Assembly (NCBI GenBank): GCA_000695325.1
Contig: AVPN01000985.1
Location: 1-24,271, forward strand
DNA from: Pleurobrachia bachei
Lineage: Eukaryota > Ctenophora > Tentaculata > Cydippida > Pleurobrachiidae
DNA: 24,271 bases
Direction of reading: 5' to 3'
The notes under the pieces were generated by a model, which saw only the letters and a list, made by a program, of their open reading frames with translations, had not been told where the DNA came from and did not search any database. The translations under genes were made by a program, and so were the position numbers. Below are positions 8,954 through 18,700 of the stretch, piece by piece (position 1 is the stretch's first letter; each line of letters opens with the position of its first letter).

Positions 8954-10072
8954 TCAGTTCCTCAGTTGAGCAAGACGTCTTGTTAAGGCATCTTCCTGCT
9001 CATTGCTCACACTGGTGGATGGCCCTGCGAGGGAGCCAGTAGGAGCTGACTCGGCTCCCGCCATCATATCTCCCATTTCCAATCCGTGCTCCTCTGCAAC
9101 TTGAGATATAAGAGCATCCACCTGTGGGAGTGTGGTGGGTGGATAGGTATGCAGGATTTGGGGACAACGTATGGGGAACGTGGAGTGGGGTTAACAATAT
9201 TTAGACTAAGACCGTAAGAGTGAGGATTTTTTTAAATTCTAGAAACTTTCACCATGAAATACTGAGTAAGAAAGTATTACAGTCGGACCCCGATTTAGTG
9301 ACATCCTCGGGGGAAAGGATTTTAATGAAATACCGAGAAAGAAGTACTGAGTAAGAAAGTATAACAAACCTGATCTGCAGGCGTTGAAAGTGTGGTTGAA
9401 GCTCCCATACTTTGATCCATTGCACTTGACTGAACATCCAGGTTCTCTGATTGAGCCTCAAATTTGTCCATTATTTGCTGCACTTTCTCTAGGTCCATAC
9501 TGGCCATTGCCTTGTCAAGTCCTTTTACAACTGACCCCATGTCTTTTGTGACCTGATGTTATTATGACTTAAGTATTCGGTATTTACTAAATCATGCCTT
9601 GTACACTAGATGATTGTTCTAATTCCTAGAAGTTCAAACATCAATTTACCGGATTAGGAATCACTCGGGGAAATTTATCCATAAATGGAGGCGTGTTTAC
9701 CTGTTTCATAGCAAGTGCAGATTTCACCCGGCTGGAAACACCATCTATCCTAGCAGCCATGCGTAGGAAGTTTAGTGATTCATTTCTCTTTCGGATAGCA
9801 TTTTCACTGTATATCTTAGCTCCTGAAAATATACCAATGGTCAGGAACTCAGTTTATGAAAGTAAATGTGTACAAACTTATGTTGTCTCACCGTCACTTC
9901 ATTCTGTGTACAGATTTCAGTCATGTACAATCTACAGCATACCTTCTACATTTCCCTGTTGCAGAGCCTGCGGGATCTTCGCCTTGTTCAAGTTGTGCTC
10001 CTTCTCGCATCTTTTAGATTCTCGTTCAAGTTGTTTTGAACAGAATTTCAACTGGAAAAGCGTATCTTCCAT
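8954..10072 (-). CDS. CHMP1: charged multivesicular body protein 1 (ESCRT-III, Vps46/Did2)
   Basis: Complete gene of four exons: 10072-9943, 9822-9701, 9552-9370, 9121-8954. They total 603 nt, or 200 aa, the normal size for CHMP1. The N-terminus MEDTLFQLKF, the basic helix region with NAIRKRNESLNFLRMAARID, the KGLDKAMASMDLEKVQQIMDKFE segment and the acidic C-terminal half are all typical. The last residues, EDALTRRLAQLRN, form the MIM1 helix that binds the MIT domain of VPS4. The protein belongs to the ESCRT-III machinery of endosomal sorting, cytokinesis and membrane scission, and helps recruit VPS4. All introns are GT-AG and in phase. I cannot separate CHMP1A from CHMP1B; non-vertebrates commonly have one gene. 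Confidence 0.95.
9280..9322. repeat. fragment of a dispersed pogo/Tc1-like terminal repeat
   Basis: In CHMP1 intron 3, TACAGTCGGACCCCGATT begins a segment also seen as variants near 892-925 and 22035-22075 (GGATGCTCGGGGAA part), and weakly at 471-490. A CAGTCGGACC start after TA resembles the terminal repeats of pogo/Tigger-type elements; the assignment is inferred. Around it, a GAGTAAGAAAGTAT segment is repeated (about 9262 and 9347). Confidence 0.4.
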
Positions 10073-10281
10073 GGAAGGCATTGCTGCCCACGTACCGCCC
10101 AGATTCAGCGGATTACAACCCTCTTTCTTTTGAAGCTAACAAGTATATATCGGGTTTTTCATTCTGATAAACACAAAAGAAGTAAAAACCCCGATAAAAA
10201 ATACGAGAAAGAATATAAAATTGAATTTAGAAAAACTACCCGGCAAATAATAATATGTAATCATATCAAGCTGACAAGTTT

Positions 10282-11172
10282 CTAAAATCCCCAAGCTTCT
10301 CTGTCAATAAAAAATACCGAATAATCAACTTTCTGTTTTACCCATCCCTCTGACATGAACAAATTCTGAGAGGCCACATTTTCTCTTGCGACCTGTGCAA
10401 AAGTACCGATCCCATGTGTCTCATAAACATGCCTAGACATCGTCTTAAGCAGCACTCGACCCAGCTTCTTACCCCTGTGCTGCTTGGTGACATGGAGAGA
10501 GCCTATAGCGCCACCGTAGTAGAGGGTACACCACGCAATAGGCTCCCCAGGGTTATTTTTGTGAAACACCCCTAGAGACTGTCTGCCTGAAATATAGGAC
10601 TCAATAAAGGACCGGTGTATGTCGCTTGCGGGCGTTTTGGTCATATCGTTAGACCATGTGTTAGCGATCAGAGGAACGTGTTCGAGAGTCAGTGAGCCCG
10701 TGAAATACCCATCGGGGATGTCGGCTTTGAGAGGATGAGAGGGCGCTATGAACATTTCGTAGATTTGGCAGGGATAAAGGACTGGTTTCTGTTGCTTTAG
10801 AACTTCCTGCACTACTTCAATCGCCCTTGCTATATGTTTATCAGAATCAATTGTAAAATAGAACATTTTTGTACTGATTTGATCAACTATCTCCGGTCTA
10901 AATGCAGCCCTCACAAAATCCTCAACTTGACTGCTACTAACATCATCAGGCACTGACAACACCGATGTCCCTATCACTCCGAGCTCATAACCGTGTAGCA
11001 CGTGCAACTTGATACTACCACAATTGTAAGATTCGAGCAGGGATTTCCCCGGGTTCCACTTGAGCCGGTAGAAACTGAGGAACAGATTGAACCGATCCGA
11101 ATGTGATGATAAATCGGTGACGTCGCTGACCTCTGATGAATCGCACAATTGCAGTCCCATACATCCATTCAT
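10282..11172 (-). CDS. glycine N-acyltransferase-like (GLYAT/FR47-type GNAT), copy 1
   Basis: An intronless 296-aa frame with the length of GLYAT-family proteins. The N-terminal half is weakly conserved. The C-terminal GNAT half is clear: TLEHVPLIANTWSND, then IAWCTLYYGGAIGSLHV (beta strands), the acyl-CoA-binding motif HRGKKLGRVLL, and a QNLFMSEGW segment typical of GNAT ends. Members transfer acyl groups from acyl-CoA to amino acids such as glycine; the substrate here is unknown. ATG 11172 is the first of several nearby Met codons. It sits in a 1305-bp unit repeated immediately upstream in transcript direction, and differs from copy 2 by one residue (Thr versus Asn in WCxLYY). Confidence 0.85.
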   Translation of the reverse strand: MNGCMGLQLCDSSEVSDVTDLSSHSDRFNLFLSFYRLKWNPGKSLLESYNCGSIKLHVLHGYELGVIGTSVLSVPDDVSSSQVEDFVRAAFRPEIVDQISTKMFYFTIDSDKHIARAIEVVQEVLKQQKPVLYPCQIYEMFIAPSHPLKADIPDGYFTGSLTLEHVPLIANTWSNDMTKTPASDIHRSFIESYISGRQSLGVFHKNNPGEPIAWCTLYYGGAIGSLHVTKQHRGKKLGRVLLKTMSRHVYETHGIGTFAQVARENVASQNLFMSEGWVKQKVDYSVFFIDREAWGF

Positions 11173-11410
11173 CTCAAAGATTTCCTAATTCCCAAAAGAG
11201 TAAAGATGAGTTGAATTAATTGCTTCGGTAGTTTAGGGCATTTTGGAAGAAGAAAAACCATCCAGATGAACTTTTTTAAAGAAAACAATCAAAATCAAAT
11301 CACCAACCAAGGCATGCAAACAGTTAAAAACGTATAAATTTATTTTAAAATAAACCAGAAGATATAATATTCGTTGTTCAGTTGATTGAAGGATTGGATA
11401 CATTATAAAA

Positions 11411-11557
11411 TTAGTTGTGCTCCGACAAATAAGAGGGGCTAACAAGCATCTTAGAGTAATTAACAGGTAGCTTATTCCACCCTTCAGAGGTCAACAAACC
11501 AGCAGAAGCCTTATTATCAAAATGCACGTTTCCACACGGTTTAATCCCGTGAGTATC
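11411..11557 (-). pseudogene. C-terminal fragment of a GLYAT-like gene (duplication by-product)
   Basis: About 49 codons matching the C-terminus of the broken third paralog (DTHGIKPCGNVHFDN to LSEHN). The match ends abruptly at the junction of the two 1305-bp units, inside a codon run. It is a passenger of the tandem duplication, with no start and no catalytic region. Confidence 0.85.
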
Positions 11558-12862
11558 ATATGTAATCATATCAAGCTGACAAGTTTCTAAAATCCCCAAG
11601 CTTCTCTGTCAATAAAAAATACCGAATAATCAACTTTCTGTTTTACCCATCCCTCTGACATGAACAAATTCTGAGAGGCCACATTTTCTCTTGCGACCTG
11701 TGCAAAAGTACCGATCCCATGTGTCTCATAAACATGCCTAGACATCGTCTTAAGCAGCACTCGACCCAGCTTCTTACCCCTGTGCTGCTTGGTGACATGG
11801 AGAGAGCCTATAGCGCCACCGTAGTAGAGGTTACACCACGCAATAGGCTCCCCAGGGTTATTTTTGTGAAACACCCCTAGAGACTGTCTGCCTGAAATAT
11901 AGGACTCAATAAAGGACCGGTGTATGTCGCTTGCGGGCGTTTTGGTCATATCGTTAGACCATGTGTTAGCGATCAGAGGAACGTGTTCGAGAGTCAGTGA
12001 GCCCGTGAAATACCCATCGGGGATGTCGGCTTTGAGAGGATGAGAGGGCGCTATGAACATTTCGTAGATTTGGCAGGGATAAAGGACTGGTTTCTGTTGC
12101 TTTAGAACTTCCTGCACTACTTCAATCGCCCTTGCTATATGTTTATCAGAATCAATTGTAAAATAGAACATTTTTGTACTGATTTGATCAACTATCTCCG
12201 GTCTAAATGCAGCCCTCACAAAATCCTCAACTTGACTGCTACTAACATCATCAGGCACTGACAACACCGATGTCCCTATCACTCCGAGCTCATAACCGTG
12301 TAGCACGTGCAACTTGATACTACCACAATTGTAAGATTCGAGCAGGGATTTCCCCGGGTTCCACTTGAGCCGGTAGAAACTGAGGAACAGATTGAACCGA
12401 TCCGAATGCGATGATAAATCAGTGACGTCGCTGACCTCTGATGAATCGCACAATTGCAGTCCCATACATCCATTCATCTCAAAGATTTCCTAATTCCCAA
12501 AAGAGTAAAGATGAGTTGAATTAATTGCTTCGGTAGTTTAGGGCATTTTGGAAGAAGAAAAACCATCCAGATGAACTTTTTTAAAGAAAACAATCAAAAT
12601 CAAATCACCAACCAAGGCATGCAAACAGTTAAAAACGTATAAATTTATTTTAAAATAAACCAGAAGATATAATATTCGTTGTTCAGTTGATTGAAGGATT
12701 GGATACATTATAAAATTAGTTGTGCTCCGACAAATAAGAGGGGCTAACAAGCATCTTAGAGTAATTAACAGGTAGCTTATTCCACCCTTCAGAGGTCAAC
12801 AAACCAGCAGAAGCCTTATTATCAAAATGCACGTTTCCACACGGTTTAATCCCGTGAGTATC
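11558..12862. repeat. tandem duplication unit 2 (1305 bp)
   Basis: Second unit, starting exactly where unit 1 ends. Its right end runs without a break into the third GLYAT-like paralog, showing that this is the ancestral side of the duplication. Confidence 0.9.
11587..12477 (-). CDS. glycine N-acyltransferase-like (GLYAT/FR47-type GNAT), copy 2
   Basis: A second intronless 296-aa frame, identical to copy 1 except Asn for Thr after IAWC. Of the three base changes I noted between the copies, two are synonymous (near the N-terminus) and one is this replacement, which lies in the core beta-strand region next to the substrate side. The acyl-CoA loop HRGKKLGRVLL is unchanged. Both copies keep the same about 110 bp upstream, so they probably share promoter sequence. 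Near-identity means either a very recent duplication or an assembly artefact. Confidence 0.85.
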   Translation of the reverse strand: MNGCMGLQLCDSSEVSDVTDLSSHSDRFNLFLSFYRLKWNPGKSLLESYNCGSIKLHVLHGYELGVIGTSVLSVPDDVSSSQVEDFVRAAFRPEIVDQISTKMFYFTIDSDKHIARAIEVVQEVLKQQKPVLYPCQIYEMFIAPSHPLKADIPDGYFTGSLTLEHVPLIANTWSNDMTKTPASDIHRSFIESYISGRQSLGVFHKNNPGEPIAWCNLYYGGAIGSLHVTKQHRGKKLGRVLLKTMSRHVYETHGIGTFAQVARENVASQNLFMSEGWVKQKVDYSVFFIDREAWGF

Positions 12863-13140
12863 AACAACTTTCTTTATCATTAGTCTCAGCAGGATACGTG
12901 CTAATTTCTTCCCTCGGTGGTCGTCCCTTTTGAATAACAGATACACCAAGCAACAGGAGTTTCTACACCGTCCACATACACGCCAAGGGAAGGTCGGTCT
13001 ACGATTTTAGAGGTCATAAACGCAAGATGAAGATCCGTGGCCGACTTTTGGCCAAGATCTTGGGCCCAAATATCAGCCATGTACGGTATATGCTCCACTT
13101 TCAAAGGCGCTACATGATATCCCTCTGGAACGGGTGGCAC
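12716..13140 (-). pseudogene. third GLYAT-like paralog, truncated and frameshifted
   Basis: Two frames together cover the GNAT half only. The first (13140-12901) runs from VPEGYHVAPLKVEHIPYMADIW to TPVAWC and then reads out of frame into a stop. The second (to 12716) contains HRGKKLARILLRLM through to LSEHN. Compared with copies 1 and 2, the strand carrying YYGGAIGSL is missing at the switch, so an internal deletion shifted the frame. The whole N-terminal half is absent upstream, where a hairpin element starts 16 bases away. The sequence is clearly diverged from copies 1 and 2, so it is an older paralog. Confidence 0.8.
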
Positions 13141-13155
13141 TGTTAGGAATGGCCG

Positions 13156-13254
13156 ACACTAACGAATTTTTCGTTAGCGTTTTTCGTTAGCGTTTTCATA
13201 AAATCTGTTAGTGAAAACACTAACGAAAAACGCTAACGAAAAATTCGTTAGTGT
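13156..13254. repeat. 99-bp hairpin (MITE-like) element
   Basis: Arms of about 40 bp pair with roughly one mismatch: ACACTAACGAATTTTTCG on the left and its complement at the right end, around a loop of about 17 bases. The hexamer CGTTAG recurs throughout both arms. No target duplication is obvious. It abuts the truncated end of the GLYAT-like pseudogene. Confidence 0.8.
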
Positions 13255-13503
13255 GAGACGATACAGGTCGTAAAACATATGAATCGGGGGAGACACAGGA
13301 GAGGTTTTCTTCCGTTTTTAGTAACTATACCAAATATAAATAGAAAATAAAGATATTTGTGAGTAGACAAGGAATATACTAATTTCATTTTCAAGAGATG
13401 AGTAATAACGCAAATCAAAGAACTTATCCACATTTAGTTGCTCTATCAACCTTTGTTGAAAGACTCTCGATCTGGGAGATTGCCAGTTTAGAGACTTTTG
13501 CTG
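13255..13503. other. AT-rich spacer between two fold-back elements
   Basis: No supported gene. A minus-strand segment after a CTGCAG acceptor-like site near 13503 stays open for about 26 codons, but it has no recognisable similarity. Confidence 0.3.
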
Positions 13504-13714
13504 CAGGTTCGGTCTTCCGGTCGTGCAAGGTGTCGGGACAGAGTGTGCAGACTGCAGAGCCTCCCAATCGGTTATAGCCATACAATATGAACCGATTACC
13601 CTACCATATGATCCTATCAGTATCACCCTACCACACGAACTCATTACCCCACCACATGATCCAATTATCAAACAGAGTGATTACCACTGCATATGAGATA
13701 TCACATATCGCCAT

Positions 13715-13942
13715 GAGGTAAACCGAATCGTGAGCAGTATCTCGTATCAGCTGATATTGTAAGCGGTTCCACCGCTAATCAGGTAGACCGAATCGTGAGC
13801 AGTATCTCGTATCAACTGATATTGTAAGCGGTTACACCGCTAATGAGGTAAACCGAATCGTGAGCAGTATCCCGTATCAGCTGATATTGTAAGCGGTTCC
13901 ACCGCTAATGAGGTACAACGAATCGTGAGCAGTATCCCGTAT
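13715..13942. repeat. 65-bp tandem repeat, 3.5 copies
   Basis: Units start at 13715, 13780, 13845 and 13910, exactly 65 bp apart. Each begins with (G/C)AGGTA, contains CGAATCGTGAGCAGTAT and ends in ACCGCTAAT. Few substitutions separate the units, so the array is young. Confidence 0.85.
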
Positions 13943-14177
13943 CGGTACTCAGTGCTCACGATTCGTTGTACCTCATTAGCGGCGGAATGCTAACAATTAA
14001 ATGTGAACTGATACGATGGTAAGACCCCTATTTCCTAGGGTGATAGGATCATTTGGTGGGGTAATCGGTTCGTGTTGTACTCTAATTGTGACGTGTAGTT
14101 GGTCAGATTGCTATAACCGATTGGGAGGCTCTGCACACTCTGTCCCGACCCATTATCGTTTCTCTCTTAGAACTGTG

Positions 14178-14198
14178 GTCAGAGCATTGGCCTGACAG
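14178..14198. repeat. dispersed palindromic repeat inside the right arm of the fold-back element
   Basis: GTCAGAGCATTGGCCTGAC plus AG, interrupting the right arm of the 723-bp element. It entered or arose after that element formed. Confidence 0.6.
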
Positions 14199-14226
14199 GT
14201 CCCGACACCTTACACGACCGGAACCT

Positions 14227-14814
14227 GTGTAGAAGCTGTCAACACTGTAGCAGCAGCAGGAATAGTGAGAGAGAGATAAAGCACGCGTATAACATACACG
14301 AAAGTTACTGGGCTACTGAACAGATCTCATACGGTTAATGTCATTTTCTGCAGCGACTTACACCAGGTTAGCATGGAGTGAGCAGTGCAGTAGTTATATA
14401 CAGGGTATGAGGAAAAGGGAATTAACGTGCGGTGGGCCACGCGGGGGGACCGGAAAACCCTATAACATTGCACAAAGAGTCGAATGTAGGTAAGAGCAAG
14501 CTAACAGAGCAAATACACCCTCATTTTGATTTAAATATACACATACCATCAGCATACCATTATACAACCATGTTATATTCAGTTGCTTGTGAATTATAAA
14601 CATTTTCAAACTCAAGCTGCTAAAACTAGAACTAAAGCTAGGTGACAAACATGTATGTTTAAAGAAGAACTCACTTCCTACTGAACTAAGGTCTAAGAGC
14701 AGCATGAAACTCTAGCAAGGAGATCTAGTATGTAGTTGGAACTAGGAAGAAACTTTAGTCGCATTCCACTCAGCTCCACTACCTACACATTGCGGTGATC
14801 ATTTGATTTCTGTG
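14227..14814. other. non-coding stretch
   Basis: No gene or clear repeat seen. Open frames here are short and lack splice context or recognisable residues. Confidence 0.4.
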
Positions 14815-14817
14815 CGG

Positions 14818-15000
14818 CACAGAGAAAAGGAGAGCGAGAGAGGGGAGAGAGTGAGAGAGAGAAAGAGTCTTTCAAAAAGAGAAGAGAGAGATACATAGAT
14901 AGAGAGAGCGGGAGAGTGGGAGAGATAGATCGATAGAGAGAGCGAGAGGGGGAGAAAGAGAGGGAGAAAGAGGGAGGGAAGGATTGAGAAAGAAAGAATA
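14818..15000 (+). repeat. GA-rich simple-sequence tract
   Basis: About 180 bp almost entirely of GAGA, GGGAGA and GATAGA runs, a degenerate purine microsatellite. Confidence 0.85.
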
Positions 15001-15710
15001 GTTACTACAAATTTGAAAAGGGGTGCTTATTAAAAAGGCAGCTTCAAGAAAAAACAGTGTATTTGGGTGGGGCTGAAATCAGAGTCCGTGTCGACTAAAT
15101 CAGATAGCTCAAAGAAACATCAAACATGCTGGCTATGGAATAAAATAGTGGTTTCATCCAACGCGACCTGTGATTTGGCTTGGGATATTCCATGCGGCGC
15201 GCTTTTAATGCGCGGCGCGGCTTGTGAAAATTTAAATTTGCTTCTGAAAAAAAGTTTCCAAAGTTTCCAAATTCTTGTCGGATTTTCGTTTGGAATGCGC
15301 TGCAATCCCCTCTAAAGTCAAATTTTAAATCTTACCGACAGGCCGCCGCGTACTGTTATTGAGGTAACCTTCGCGCCTTACATACTTTGAATCGAAATCA
15401 AGTTCCTGGCAATTTAAAAAAATTTGAACCTAGAAGCATTGTAAAGATAAGATTTTTCTCTTTCCAACGCAACCAAGATCAAGTCTTTATCTTATCAGAA
15501 ACCAGAGATATGATCGAAATAGTTTAGCACGCGCAAATCCATTTATTTGACAGCGCCGCGCAGCGCGGCGGCACGTCGTTAAAATTCAAAATTCGACTAT
15601 ACCCAACTCTGCTAACAATTCCATCTCAAAATCCCTTTTAAACCCATTTCGCCACTCAATATAAGTCTTGTCCAATGAATGATAATTAATTATTTGTTAA
15701 TTGATTTCAA
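15001..15710. other. kinesin 3' flank with GC-rich palindromic islands
   Basis: No gene seen. Two short GC islands (about 15192-15221 and 15552-15575, for example CGCCGCGCAGCGCGGCGG) stand out from AT-rich surroundings. A related CCAACGCRACC segment occurs near 15158 and 15465, suggesting an old repeat. A reverse-strand AATAAA near 15542 could be the poly(A) signal of the kinesin gene, whose stop is at 15711. Confidence 0.4.
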
Positions 15711-18700
15711 TTAAACATGGCGCCGAACTCCAACATACGCTTTCTCGGGTGTATTTCGAATGACAGCGGACGCCTCGGAACTGATACCTTGACCTCTTTG
15801 TCCACCTCGGATGGGCTTGGCTGTGGGGAAATATTGGTGAATATTGGGGAAATGTTGGGGATTTTGTTATGTGAGGAGAGGAAATATTGGGGATATGCTG
15901 TAACTCTGCTTTAGAGAGGGAGAGTAGGGGGTCGAACAAGGAGGTTGGGGAGAATGCGAACAGATCTACTGAATCACCATTCTGTGATCCTATCCTAATC
16001 ACTCCATCATATCCTATTCACTACTGTCATGAGCTTACCGATATAAGCAGAGGGTTTTTGGTTGGGTGTCTTTTTCAGCCGATTCCAACTCTTGAACTGT
16101 TCCATCTCTTTCTGGTGTCTGTGAAACATAAAACTGGGGTTATTGGACTAACATATGATGAACTAAATTAATTGGTCAATTAATTAATAAAATCAGTAAC
16201 ATATCCGGATATCTTCTGATCTGATATCAGTCCTAAGATCGGCTCACAAGGCCTAAAAAGATCCTCTACAACAAGTTATGGAATTTAGACTGGTACCAGT
16301 CTAAATTCCATGCTATATTTGTCACCATGGTGACATTCATACCTTTGCCGTTCAGCAATTCCCCGTTCTTTACTCTCCTTCAGGGCGACTTCTAACTGCT
16401 TCACCCGCTCTATCTTCGCCATGAGTCTCCGTTCCATCTTAGGAAGTTCACATCGCAACTCCGAGTTGTCACGAACCAACTTTATGGGGGAAGGAGTAGT
16501 GTTAGGGTGTAATGTTAGGGAAAGAGCAAGTTGAGAAGAAGGGCAGTGATTTGAGAGCTGAATCTATCAATAAAACATGCTGCACTACTATAACGACAAT
16601 ATCTCAACTAATTCCCCACGCTGTACCTGTTTATGTACATTGGTAAGCTGGTCCAGGTTGTTCTCCAGGAAGGCGATACGTTGCCGCTCAATAGTACTAG
16701 CAGAGTCTTCCTCGATAGCTTGAGCATTAGTCTGAGGGGAGGTATATTAACTAATTTTAATCGTGGTATGCGGCACATGGGGTATTCAATAAATTGAGGA
16801 AGGAGGGCCGAACAAGACAAGGGGATTGTAATAAAAAAGTGGTTTTGTTTACCTGTTTTATCCTACTTTGTAGGTCATCGACAAATGCCACTCGGAGACT
16901 GTTTATATTGGCTAGTTCCTTATTGGCTATCTCCTCTATTCCTCGCGTTTCCTGAAAACAAAGATTTGAAAGTCTCAAACGGACAGAATATCTTTCTACC
17001 TCTAGGTGTTGGTAAAAATGCTCAACAGTTCAACTTGTAGCAAATAATAAAGAGATGTCTTGTTCTCATGTTTGACACGGTTCAGGAAATTTCTTTTCAA
17101 CTGCCACGGGTATGAATCCCTTACCTGTCGTGCCCTGGCCTTAAGGTCCAACTGTAGTTCCAGTTCATTCAGTTTCTTGGTCACAAGTTCCTTCTTCATG
17201 CATTCCTCCTCCAACTGTGCCCGGAGTTTGCTTTGTCTTGCTTGCTCCTCCTGGGTCTTCCTACACAAGAGAGAGAGAGAGGCAAATTTATTGTGTGAAC
17301 TGGCTTATACTTTCAGCTAAAACAGTGAAAATGAGACCAATATTTTCAGCTAAAAGCTAAAATGAGGCCCATAATATTTCATAGTCTGCTAACGTTTCGA
17401 GGTGTTTCTGTTGTCGTTCCCGGTCAGCAATTTCCTCTTTTAAAGAGGCCAACTGTCGTTGATAACTGTCACGAGTATTCTCAATTTGTTGTTCCAGTGC
17501 AGACTGAAACGAAAGGTTAATTAAGAGGTTAATTAGTTAGTAGGGAGAGGTTAGTTAGTAGAAAATAGGTAGTTGGGAAAATGAGCAGTTGTCTGATTTC
17601 GAGCTGCTCAGAACAGCTGGTAATTGTTATAACATCTCTCCTTCTATACACACAAGAGGCGGAGGCATCGCTTCCCAAGGAATTAAAATGAACAACATCC
17701 CATGATTTCTCACCTTTAATTCATTAGCTTCCTTCTTCCCCTGGTTCACGGAGGCCACTCTATCTTCTTCTAGATCTGCCAGTCTGGTGCACTCTGAGTT
17801 TAGGAATGTGATCTCCTCCTCCAGTTTCCTCTTCCGTGCTCCTACCTCCTTCAGTTCTAGCTCTAGCTGGGTAGACCTGGGGATGAGAGGATGGGTTTAT
17901 CTCTGTGAACTAAGACTGACAAGTTATATTACTCAAATTGAAACTGTCATAAAATCTTAGCAGTAGGTAATGTAGGGAGTAAAGTGTAACACCTACCGGC
18001 TAGTAGGTTTTATAAACCCATTTTTCACCTGTTTTCACCCTGTTCTATGGACAGTTTGCTATCCCTGATCTCCTCCTCAAGAGATGCTATCTTCTCCAGG
18101 GCCTCATTGAAATTGGAATTCTGTCGGTTCTTCTCCCCGACCAACCCCTCAACCTGTTCAAAGTGCATTTAACAGTGTTAAAAAGTAAACAGCGAGCTCA
18201 AGTTAGCTATTCTCCGGCTGGGTATAATAGAGCTTGCGCAAGGTGTGTGATTGTTTACTCATTACCTCCCGGTGCTCCAACCCCCTCAACTAAAGCATTT
18301 TAAAGTAGTCGATAATCGATCTAAATTGAGCTCCCTCTGCTAAGTATGTAAGTATAAGACAATATAGAGAGGGTTACAGAAAAGGTATAATAATGCAAAT
18401 ACAGGACACAGTGCAAAATAGGTAATGGACCCCGTACGGTCAGATATGAACTCCTAATATGGAATAATTGAGTCATGGTTTTGAAAACCTGGTACGGACA
18501 GTACTTTAGGGTAGCCCAAAATCCTTGACATAAATGCGGGGCACGAAGAGAGAGGGTAAAACCGGGCAAGAATTACTTGATCTACTGAACCCTCACACTT
18601 CACAGTGCTAATATGACGGTGTAAGCCACACTTACCATGGTTTTGGTTTTGTTTGCGTCCACCCTCGCCATCCCCCCCACCACCCCAGGCTGGGGCCACC

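Larger units (their letters stand above)
10253..11557. repeat. tandem duplication unit 1 (1305 bp)
   Basis: Matches 11558-12862 at a constant 1305-bp offset. I noted only three base differences in the gene portion. The break is at ATATGTAATCATAT, a small palindrome, with about 1 bp of microhomology. Confidence 0.9.
13504..14226. mobile_element. 723-bp fold-back element with internal 65-bp tandem repeats
   Basis: Long imperfect terminal inverted repeats: the left arm, from 13504 through the TCCCAATCGGTTATAGC segment to about 13578, pairs with about 14110-14226. A second paired block follows (about 13588-13625 with about 14033-14075). The centre holds a 65-bp unit at 13715, 13780 and 13845, with a partial fourth at 13910. 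That partial copy is followed by an exact 30-bp inverted copy (13902-13931 with 13953-13982). No coding capacity. The right arm is interrupted by the dispersed palindromic repeat at 14178-14198. Confidence 0.75.

Noticed and set aside
9693-10133. 146-codon plus-strand open frame
   Set aside because: Antisense to CHMP1 exons 1 and 2, which are certain.
13318-13671. 117-codon minus-strand frame
   Set aside because: It runs through the arm of the fold-back element and AT-rich spacer; repetitive and without any recognisable domain.
14818-15000. GA-rich tract as a possible GAGA-factor regulatory element
   Set aside because: It is a degenerate simple repeat with no nearby promoter; a regulatory reading is not supported.
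15717-16171. plus-strand open frames over the kinesin tail
   Set aside because: They are antisense to the kinesin exons that encode IAKPIR and RRHV; no plus-strand splice or domain evidence.
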